9,166 bases of DNA, from positions 1 to 9,166 of the forward strand of contig JAAZIH010000193.1 in the NCBI GenBank assembly GCA_012800995.1, in the 5' to 3' direction. Below, piece after piece: positions 1 through 5,382 of this stretch. The number at the start of each line of letters is the position of its first letter. Position 1 is the stretch's first letter. The notes below the pieces were generated by a model that ran no database searches, was not told the origin of the DNA, and saw only the letters and a program-made list of their open reading frames with translations. The position numbers and the translations under genes were made by a program. This DNA is from Chloroflexota bacterium. GTDB lineage: Bacteria; Chloroflexota; Anaerolineae; Anaerolineales; Anaerolineaceae.

Positions 1-1
1 T

Positions 2-142
2 ATGCGTAAAGGTTCTAAAAACCCTTGGGGACCTTTAGAGTATGTCCTTTTAATTTTATTGCTTGCACTGGTTTTATATACAGTGTTTTCATTATTCTGG
101 CCAGCCATAAAACTTTTCTATGATGGTGTTCTACAAAAATAA
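2..142 (+). CDS. Small single-pass membrane protein, Flp-pilin-like core (possibly 5'-truncated)
   Basis: An open frame runs from ATG at position 2 to TAA at 140-142 and encodes 46 residues. Only one base precedes the ATG, so the true start and ribosome binding site cannot be judged and the frame may extend upstream. The peptide has a short basic N-terminus (MRKGSK), then a W-G-P-L-E-Y stretch at residues 9-14, one hydrophobic helix at about residues 15-34, and a short tail with P34-A-I and a polar end. The G-x-x-E-Y block followed directly by a hydrophobic helix and a P-x-I element resembles class IVb (Flp) pilins. However, the residue at the expected prepilin cleavage position, counting Glu as +5, is Pro8 and not Gly. 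The stop lies two bases before the comF start, so the two may be translationally coupled. Function is not established; it may simply be an unrelated small membrane protein. Confidence 0.5.
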   Translation: MRKGSKNPWGPLEYVLLILLLALVLYTVFSLFWPAIKLFYDGVLQK

Positions 143-144
143 GT

Positions 145-888
145 ATGGATGAGCTAAAACGTCAAACTTTGAATATGCAAATACACGATATTCTTTTCCA
201 TTTGGTCGATTGGGTCTTGCCTCCAAGTTGTCCTGGTTGTGGTTTAGAGGGGGAGATAATATGTAATGAGTGCGAAAGCAAGATTGTACGTTTGGTAGGA
301 AAGCAATGCACGTTTTGTGGACAAGCAGTGCGTGGCTCTAATATTTGTGGTGATTGTCGTGATCGAAGTCATTCCTATGATGCTTATCGCGGATACGGTT
401 TATACACAGGTGTTTTACGTGAGGCGATTTTGAGATTGAAATACCAAAATGATGTTGGTATCGCGAGAATCTTATCCCAGTATCTCGAGAATGTTGTACT
501 TTCTTCAAATTGGGTATTCGATATGGTTGTACCCGTGCCACTCAGTCTACAAAAGTACGAAGAAAGAGGATATAACCAAGCCAGTCGTCTTGCAAAACCT
601 CTGGCAGTTCATTTAGGCAAATTCTATCGACCTGAAGCCATAACTCGTATAAGAGAAACGAGTTCACAAGTCGGTTTGGACATTCAAGCGAGATTAGAAA
701 ATGTGAGAAATGCCTTTAGAGCAGACCCAAAGATTGTTAATGGAAAAAGCATCCTTCTCGTGGATGATGTTTTCACGACTGGCGCAACATTAGAATCCGC
801 CGCATCTGAATTAAAAATAGCTGGAGCGAAACATGTTTACGCATTGACCTTAGCGAAGTCCAGACGAAATGTAAAGTTTTTTGAATAA
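145..888 (+). CDS. comF: ComF family protein (zinc-finger plus phosphoribosyltransferase fold)
   Basis: This is a 247-residue cytoplasmic protein of the ComF/GntX family. In naturally competent bacteria ComF is needed for uptake or handling of transforming single-stranded DNA. The N-terminus has four CxxC-type pairs: C29/C32, C40/C43, C55/C58 and C68/C71, as expected for its zinc-ribbon part. The C-terminal two thirds is a type I phosphoribosyltransferase fold, with the RGYNQA motif at 141-146 and the PRPP-loop-like motif ILLVDDVFTTGAT at 203-215. Length is normal. The start is uncertain: ATG 145 has no clear Shine-Dalgarno but lies two bases after the preceding stop, which fits coupling. The in-frame Met11 (ATG at 175) would also give a normal N-terminus. 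The stop codon overlaps the putative -35 element of hpf. No other competence gene is visible, so a role in DNA uptake is a family-level inference. Confidence 0.93.
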   Translation: MDELKRQTLNMQIHDILFHLVDWVLPPSCPGCGLEGEIICNECESKIVRLVGKQCTFCGQAVRGSNICGDCRDRSHSYDAYRGYGLYTGVLREAILRLKYQNDVGIARILSQYLENVVLSSNWVFDMVVPVPLSLQKYEERGYNQASRLAKPLAVHLGKFYRPEAITRIRETSSQVGLDIQARLENVRNAFRADPKIVNGKSILLVDDVFTTGATLESAASELKIAGAKHVYALTLAKSRRNVKFFE

Positions 889-910
889 AGCAACAAGATT
901 GTTGTATAAT
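881..910 (+). promoter_or_regulatory. Probable sigma70 promoter of hpf with a dyad in the spacer
   Basis: TTGAAT at 881-886 (four of six matches to the -35 consensus) is separated by 18 bp from a perfect TATAAT at 905-910. The predicted transcript would start near 917, giving a leader of roughly 18 nt with GGAGGT at 925-930 before the hpf ATG at 935. The -35 overlaps the comF stop codon. The spacer ends in CAACAAGATTGTTG (891-904), a perfect 6-bp inverted repeat around a 2-bp centre that touches the -10 box, which is a plausible operator. It has no following T-run, so it does not look like a comF terminator. No mapped start site supports this; the call rests on consensus match and position. 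Confidence 0.6.
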
Positions 911-934
911 GAGAAAAAATAAACGGAGGTTCCA

Positions 935-1498
935 ATGGCACTAAAAATAGATATTTACACCAAAGAATTAGAACTCACCGATCGAATCCATGATTATGCG
1001 AACAAAAAAATAGGTAAACTTGACAAATTCCTCAGCGAAATTGACGAATGTCGTGTTGATTTAGGACATGCCAAAACCGCACGCAACGCCAATGAGCGTT
1101 ACATCGCTCAAGTAACAATACGCGGTCGTGGCTTTATCTTACGAGCAGAGGAACGGGCAGATAACATTTTTGCTTCAATTGATGCAACGGTGGACAAAAT
1201 GACCCGACAAATCGAACGGTTCAAAGGCAAACACTGGCGTCGCCGAGATGACGGTACATCGAAAGCGTCAATGGATATTGAAGATTCAATTGAAGTTGAA
1301 GAAGTGCCGGAACCTGTTATCGTTCGCCGAAAAAGTTTTATTCTTACTCCAATGGACGAGCTTGAGGCTATGGAGCAATTGATGTTGCTTGGTCATGAAG
1401 ACTTTTTTGTTTTTTACAACGCTTCTAACAATAAAATTAATGTTCTCTATCGCCGTCGGGATGGCACGTACGGTTTGATTGACCCCATCATTGGATAA
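935..1498 (+). CDS. hpf: Ribosome hibernation-promoting factor, long form (HPF/RaiA family)
   Basis: This 187-residue protein binds the 30S decoding region of idle ribosomes, and long-form members pair 70S ribosomes into translationally silent 100S dimers. Residues 1 to about 105 match the RaiA/YfiA domain: an N-terminal strand (LKIDIYTKELELT), a basic helix around 18-33, and the R-G-R-G-F-I-L-R-A-E-E strand region followed by the DNIFASID-type helix with conserved D77 and D83. A charged linker at about 106-130 leads to the C-terminal dimerisation domain at 131-187, with the typical K-S-F-x-L-x-P-M start, LLGHEDFFVF at 151-160 and YRRRDGTYGLIDP at 172-184. Length is normal for the long form. 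The start is well supported by GGAGGT four bases upstream of the ATG. It appears to be a single-gene unit with its own promoter and a strong terminator, which fits growth-phase or stress control, although no specific regulator can be named. Confidence 0.95.
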   Translation: MALKIDIYTKELELTDRIHDYANKKIGKLDKFLSEIDECRVDLGHAKTARNANERYIAQVTIRGRGFILRAEERADNIFASIDATVDKMTRQIERFKGKHWRRRDDGTSKASMDIEDSIEVEEVPEPVIVRRKSFILTPMDELEAMEQLMLLGHEDFFVFYNASNNKINVLYRRRDGTYGLIDPIIG

Positions 1499-1507
1499 AT
1501 TTAAGTT

Positions 1508-1513
1508 TATAAT
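1508..1513 (+). promoter_or_regulatory. Possible -10 element for folE, abutting the hpf terminator
   Basis: A perfect TATAAT lies here, just before the terminator stem. A transcript started 6-8 bases downstream would begin inside the 5' arm and so could not form the full hairpin, letting folE escape termination. No good -35 sits at 16-18 bp: TTGACC at 1479-1484 is a close match but 23 bp away. AT-rich DNA yields such hexamers by chance, so this is a weak call. Confidence 0.3.
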
Positions 1514-1548
1514 GGAGCAGCTCATTCAATGGGCTGCTCTATATTTTT
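1512..1548 (+). terminator. Strong intrinsic terminator after hpf
   Basis: GAGCAGCTCAT (1515-1525) pairs with ATGGGCTGCTC (1529-1539) across a 3-nt loop. This gives an 11-bp stem with a single G-U wobble, extendable by a few weaker base pairs at the foot. TATATTTTT follows at 1540-1548. The hairpin lies 16 bases after the hpf stop and only about 20 bases before the folE start, so it should separate the two transcripts. Confidence 0.88.
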
Positions 1549-1566
1549 AAAAAGGTCTGATAAGCA

Positions 1567-2148
1567 ATGTCTTGCAAAGAAAAAAATCAAAATATAAATC
1601 AAAAGAAAGTTCGTACTGCTACTGAAATGATTCTTCAAGCAATTGGAGAAGATCTTAACCGAGAAGGTCTGATTAAAACGCCTGATAGAGTAGCAAGGGC
1701 ATACGAAGAAATCTTCAATGGTTATTACACAGATCCAGATTCACTAATAAATGATGCACTATTTAATGTGGATTACGATCAGATGGTATTGGTGAAGGAC
1801 ATCAATTTTTATAGCATGTGTGAACATCACATTCTTCCATTTTTTGGAAAAGCGCATGTTGCCTATCTTCCAAAAGGAAAAGTGATTGGACTTTCGAAAA
1901 TACCTCGAATTGTTGACATGTTTGCGCATAGGTTACAGGTTCAAGAGCGTATGACACAACAAATCGCGAACTTCATACACGACACGATAAAACCACTTGG
2001 CGTGGCTGTTGTGATTGAAGGTCAACATCTGTGTATGATGATGCGTGGTGTTCGCAAAGAAGAAGCAACTATGACAAGCTCCGCTATGTTGGGCGGATTT
2101 CGGACTCATCTGGAAACCAGACTCGAATTTTTAAATAGAATTTCATAG
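1567..2148 (+). CDS. folE: GTP cyclohydrolase I (FolE, type IA)
   Basis: This 193-residue enzyme converts GTP to 7,8-dihydroneopterin triphosphate and formate, the entry step to folate and other pterins. It acts in the cytoplasm as a toroidal homodecamer. The zinc and active-site set is present: CEHH at 85-88 (C85 and H88 as zinc ligands, H87 in the pocket) and C156 in [11 protein letters not shown]. Other family marks are [10 protein letters not shown] at 37-46, [23 protein letters not shown] at about 108-130, and T-S-S-A-M-L-G-G-F at 170-178. This is the zinc-dependent FolE and not the unrelated FolE2. The Shine-Dalgarno is weak (AAAGG at 1551-1555, about 11 bases from the ATG). The gene converges on the folB-SDR pair with a 31-bp gap, so the pterin genes form a locus but not one operon. 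Confidence 0.96.
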   Translation: MSCKEKNQNINQKKVRTATEMILQAIGEDLNREGLIKTPDRVARAYEEIFNGYYTDPDSLINDALFNVDYDQMVLVKDINFYSMCEHHILPFFGKAHVAYLPKGKVIGLSKIPRIVDMFAHRLQVQERMTQQIANFIHDTIKPLGVAVVIEGQHLCMMMRGVRKEEATMTSSAMLGGFRTHLETRLEFLNRIS

Positions 2149-2179
2149 CTGAAAATCACATATCAGCAAAACCTAAAAC
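2149..2179. other. Short convergent gap between folE and folB, no strong terminator
   Basis: Two oppositely directed genes end here 31 bp apart. The only inverted repeats are 5-bp stems: GCTGA/TCAGC (2148-2152 with 2163-2167) and CCTAA/TTAGG (2172-2176 with 2180-2184). Neither is GC-rich or followed by a T-run. No convincing intrinsic terminator serves either strand, so the transcripts may overlap. Confidence 0.5.
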
Positions 2180-2542
2180 TTAGGAGTAGTCTATTGATTT
2201 TCTCGTCATTTCTATTCCGACTAATTGTATGTTAGCAACCCGATGTGGTTTTTCGATACGAAGAGTTATTTCTTCTAAATTGAATTCTTTAAATAAAACT
2301 CGCATGATATGGTCACTGAGAGATTCGAGAAGATGATATGTCGTTTCTCGAACAATGGTTTTGATTCGTTTTGAAATTGTCGCATAGTTATTGGTGTCGT
2401 TAACATCATCTGATTTTATTGCCTTTGAGAAATCAGATATTGCACGTAAATTGATAAGCAAAACCTGAGGGGTTGAGCGTTCATCTTCTTTGACACCTAC
2501 ATGTCCAATAGCTTCAAGGTCAGTAATGATAATTGTATCCAT
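2180..2542 (-). CDS. folB: Dihydroneopterin aldolase / dihydroneopterin-triphosphate epimerase family (FolB/FolX)
   Basis: This 120-residue protein has the tunnelling T-fold of dihydroneopterin aldolase. FolB cleaves 7,8-dihydroneopterin to 6-hydroxymethyl-dihydropterin and glycolaldehyde, and the close relative FolX epimerises dihydroneopterin triphosphate to the monapterin form. Residues matching the family's active site are E21 (GVKEDER at 16-22), Y53 (NNYATI), E73 (LLESL) and K98 (RIEKPHR), and length is typical. K98-P99 looks FolB-like, while the N-D-x-x-N-Y-x-T-x-x-K run at 48-58 and the His after KP recall FolX, so the specificity is not decided. AAAGGAG (complement of 2547-2553) lies four bases before the ATG and overlaps the stop codon of the upstream SDR, implying translational coupling and co-transcription with it. 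Confidence 0.88.
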   Translation of the reverse strand: MDTIIITDLEAIGHVGVKEDERSTPQVLLINLRAISDFSKAIKSDDVNDTNNYATISKRIKTIVRETTYHLLESLSDHIMRVLFKEFNLEEITLRIEKPHRVANIQLVGIEMTRKSIDYS

Positions 2543-2551
2543 AGCTCTCCT

Positions 2552-3283
2552 TTAGATATATTCGCCACCATCAAGAATGATGTTATTTCCGGTCATAAAG
2601 TCTTGCTTTAGTATATGAATGACATTTTGAGCGACAATTTCAGGACTGCCCAGGATTTTCAATGGCACGCGTCGCTCAGCGACTGCTTGCATATTTAGAT
2701 GTTCATAACCTGCTAATGACATCATTAAACCGGGGCTAATAGCGTTCACTGTTATACGTGGAGCTAATTCTATCGCGGCGAGTTTCGTTGCTTCCCATAA
2801 ACCAACTTTGGTTAATCGATACATAAACGTTTCAGGATCATTTTTAAATATCTTAGCGTCAACAATGTTGATAATTTTTCCATGACCATCATCTGGTATT
2901 TGTTTGGCAAATTCTCGCATCAAAACCAGTGGCGCAAATAGATTTATCGCGAAAAGAGGGTCAAGTGTATCTGTTTTTAAACTCATTAACGTATCACGGG
3001 GATAAATACCAGCATTATTAATCAAAATATCAATTTGTCCAAATGACTGTTTTACTTTAGCAAATAATTCTGGCAGACCATGAATGTCGCTGATGTCGGC
3101 CTTAAATAATTCAACCTTTACGCCGTTTTGGATGATTTCCTGCCTTAATTGTTCAGCTTGATCGCCTGAATTGTTGTAATTTATGGCAACATTTACACCA
3201 TGTTTCGATAATTCTTTTGAAATGGCTCTGCCAATGCGTATAGCACCACCAGTTATAAAAGCGTTTTGTCCATTTAAGTCCAT
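2552..3283 (-). CDS. Short-chain dehydrogenase/reductase, pteridine reductase (PTR1/FolM)-like
   Basis: This is a 243-residue classical SDR with a single Rossmann fold and no signal or membrane segment. The nucleotide-binding motif is TGGAIRIG at 11-18. The Arg in its sixth position is also seen in PTR1-type enzymes, where it favours NADPH. Further marks are D63 (ADISD), NNAG at 89-92, N114, YRLTK at 155-159 (catalytic Y155 and K159), the NAISPG turn at 180-185 and a TGNNIILDGGE end. The usual catalytic Ser is replaced by Asp142 (NIVDAKI), the substitution that characterises PTR1 and FolM pteridine/dihydrofolate reductases. Coupling to folB and proximity to folE support a pterin substrate, such as dihydromonapterin, dihydrobiopterin or dihydrofolate. 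The start is supported by GGAG (complement of 3291-3294) seven bases upstream. The SDR assignment is firm; the pterin specificity is inference. Confidence 0.87.
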   Translation of the reverse strand: MDLNGQNAFITGGAIRIGRAISKELSKHGVNVAINYNNSGDQAEQLRQEIIQNGVKVELFKADISDIHGLPELFAKVKQSFGQIDILINNAGIYPRDTLMSLKTDTLDPLFAINLFAPLVLMREFAKQIPDDGHGKIINIVDAKIFKNDPETFMYRLTKVGLWEATKLAAIELAPRITVNAISPGLMMSLAGYEHLNMQAVAERRVPLKILGSPEIVAQNVIHILKQDFMTGNNIILDGGEYI

Positions 3284-3362
3284 TTTTCATCTCCAAACAT
3301 GTTTTTATGATCCACCGTGGTAAAATTTTATCATTAGTGATTAGATTATAAAGGAGATAACT
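3284..3362. promoter_or_regulatory. Divergent control region between the SDR-folB pair and tkt
   Basis: These 79 bp must carry the promoters of both divergent units. Two perfect palindromes abut: CCACCGTGG (3312-3320, odd centre) and TAAAATTTTA (3321-3330). They are enclosed by the inverted pair ATGAT (3307-3311) and ATCAT (3330-3334). Candidate -10 boxes are TAAAAT (3321-3326) or TATCAT (3329-3334) for tkt, and TATAAT on the minus strand (complement of 3345-3350) for the SDR. None has a convincing -35. AAGGAG at 3351-3356 is the tkt ribosome binding site, six bases before the ATG. The palindromes may be an operator acting on both units, but this is unproven. Confidence 0.4.
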
Positions 3363-5378
3363 ATGCATAAGATTGATCTCGATCAAGCCTTAAATGCCAT
3401 TCGTTTTATATCCGCTGACGGAGTCCAAGTTGCGAACTCTGGTCATACCGGAATGCCGATGGGTGCTTCCGCTATGGCCTACACCTTGTATGTGCGACAA
3501 ATGAAGCACAACCCTAAAAATCCTAATTGGCCTGACAGAGATCGATTTGTGCTCTCCGGTGGGCATGCTTCAATGCTCTTGTATAGCATTCTATATCTCA
3601 CTGGATATGATATTAGCCTTGATGATCTCAAACAATTCAGACAATGGGGATCTATCACTCCTGGTCACCCAGAATGGGGATTAACACCAGGTGTGGATAC
3701 AACAACTGGACCGCTTGGCCAGGGTTTCGCGACTGGGGTAGGCATGGCAATCGCCGAAGCTCACCTGGCAGCCGAATTCAATCAGCCAGATATTGATATT
3801 ATCAACCACTATACCTATGGGATCGTTACCGATGGCGATTTGATGGAAGGTATTAGCTCAGAAGCAGCATCACTTGCCGGCAATTTGCGATTGGGGAAAC
3901 TTATTTATCTCTATGACTCAAACAACATCACTATAGAAGGCAGCACGGACATTACATTTACTGAAGATGTTGCCAAGCGCTTTGAAGCTTACGATTGGCA
4001 TGTGCAAACTGTTGAAGATGGAAATGATGTTGAGGCTATCCATAAAGCTATAGAACTTGCAAAAAATGATCCTCGTCCATCTCTGATTATCTGTAAAACA
4101 ATTATTGGATTTGGTTTACCAACACGAGCAGGAACTTCTGGCATTCATGGAAGTCCTGCTGGCTGGGAAGAACTAAACCAAGCCAAACAGAACGCAAATA
4201 TTCCCACAGAACCTCTCTTCTATACTTCTGATGAAACTTTATCTCATTTTAGAAGCAAAATTGATGACGGAAAACATGAGCAGGATTTATGGAATAAGAA
4301 GTTTGCTCATTATCGGGCAAAATATCCTGAGCTGGCATCAGAGTTTGAGAGACGATTTAATGGCGAACTTCCTCAAGATTGGGATGCCAACTTACCAAAA
4401 TTTGAAAGCAGTGAGAAAGGTTTGTCAACCCGCATGGCTTCATGGCACGTCCTTCAGGCTTTAGGTCAGTCAGTTCCAGAATTGATAGGGGGCTCAGCTG
4501 ATCTTGCACCAAGCAATAATACCTGGATGGATGCCTATCAAGCCTTTGGTCCAGATTGTCCTGAAGGTCGCAATATCCATTACGGTGTGCGAGAAATTGC
4601 GATGGCTGCCATTGGTAATGGCATGTTTGTTCACGGTGGTGTACGACCTTATGTCGCGACATTCCTCGTTTTTTCAGATTATCTGCGCGGCTCTCTGCGT
4701 GTCGCGGCACTATCAAAAATCGCCAACGTTTTCGTCTTAACTCACGATTCTGTAGGTGTTGGAGAGGACGGACCAACACATCAGCCTGTAGAAACGATAA
4801 TGAGCCTCAGATTAATACCCAACTTAACCGTTATTAGACCTGCAGATGCAAATGAAACGGCTGAAGCTTGGAAGCAAGCTTTGTTAAACACTACAGGACC
4901 TACAGCTTTAATTTTATCTCGCCAAAACCTTCCCACTATTGACAGAACACGTTATTCCAAAGTAGATGGTTTGGAAAAAGGAGCTTATATACTCTATCAA
5001 AGCAAAGAGGGTACTCCTGATTTAATTATTCTCGCAACCGGTTCTGAAGTTTCTTTAGCTCTTAAATGTCTGCCTGCTCTTGAAGAGAAGGAAATTAATA
5101 CGCGGGTTGTTTCTATGCCAAGTTGGTCACTTTTTGAACGACAAAACCAAACCTATCGTGAACAAGTTATCCCTCCAGAAGTCATTAACCGATTTTCCAT
5201 CGAAGCGGGACGTACGCTTGGCTGGGAGCGTTGGGTTGGAAACAACGGTTCAAGTCTTGGAATTGATGATTTTGGACACAGCGCTCCAGGCAATATTGTA
5301 TTTGGAAAATTTGGTTTTTCTGTTGAAAACGTACTTAATATGATTGAAGAGATGATGCAAAAAAACAAAAGGAAATAA
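3363..5378 (+). CDS. tkt: Transketolase
   Basis: This 671-residue thiamine-diphosphate enzyme moves two-carbon ketol units between sugar phosphates in the non-oxidative pentose phosphate pathway, and is cytoplasmic and dimeric. All parts of a full-length transketolase are present. The N-terminal ThDP-binding domain shows H28 ([10 protein letters not shown]), H68 (LSGGHAS), GPLGQG at 116-121, the Mg/ThDP motif D157-G-D159 with the downstream DSNN at 185-188, and H262 (SGIHGSP). The central pyrimidine domain has SADLAPSN at 378-385, catalytic E411 in YGVREIAM and GEDGPTHQP at 467-475 with H473. The C-terminal domain starts near 535 and carries [11 protein letters not shown] at 557-567. The start is well supported by AAGGAG at 3351-3356. 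Tal-pgi follows with a 4-bp gap, so the two are probably translated from one message and act in the same pathway. Confidence 0.97.
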   Translation: MHKIDLDQALNAIRFISADGVQVANSGHTGMPMGASAMAYTLYVRQMKHNPKNPNWPDRDRFVLSGGHASMLLYSILYLTGYDISLDDLKQFRQWGSITPGHPEWGLTPGVDTTTGPLGQGFATGVGMAIAEAHLAAEFNQPDIDIINHYTYGIVTDGDLMEGISSEAASLAGNLRLGKLIYLYDSNNITIEGSTDITFTEDVAKRFEAYDWHVQTVEDGNDVEAIHKAIELAKNDPRPSLIICKTIIGFGLPTRAGTSGIHGSPAGWEELNQAKQNANIPTEPLFYTSDETLSHFRSKIDDGKHEQDLWNKKFAHYRAKYPELASEFERRFNGELPQDWDANLPKFESSEKGLSTRMASWHVLQALGQSVPELIGGSADLAPSNNTWMDAYQAFGPDCPEGRNIHYGVREIAMAAIGNGMFVHGGVRPYVATFLVFSDYLRGSLRVAALSKIANVFVLTHDSVGVGEDGPTHQPVETIMSLRLIPNLTVIRPADANETAEAWKQALLNTTGPTALILSRQNLPTIDRTRYSKVDGLEKGAYILYQSKEGTPDLIILATGSEVSLALKCLPALEEKEINTRVVSMPSWSLFERQNQTYREQVIPPEVINRFSIEAGRTLGWERWVGNNGSSLGIDDFGHSAPGNIVFGKFGFSVENVLNMIEEMMQKNKRK

Positions 5379-5382
5379 GACG

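Noticed and set aside
338..541. 67-codon minus-strand frame rich in His inside comF
   Set aside because: It is antisense to the comF coding region and its composition is what the comF codons give in reverse; there are no independent signals.
891..904. Inverted repeat CAACAAGATTGTTG as a comF terminator
   Set aside because: The loop would be only 2 nt, the stem is AT-rich and no T-run follows. Its position inside a promoter spacer fits an operator better.
1479..1484. TTGACC as the -35 partner of TATAAT at 1508
   Set aside because: The spacing is 23 bp, well outside the usable range; it is kept only as a remark in the folE promoter call.
2172..2184. CCTAA-AAC-TTAGG hairpin as a bidirectional terminator
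   Set aside because: The stem is only 5 bp, with no T-run on either strand.
4357..4779. 140-codon minus-strand open frame within transketolase
   Set aside because: It lies wholly opposite a fully motif-supported tkt, has no ribosome binding site or recognisable domain, and is best read as a shadow frame.
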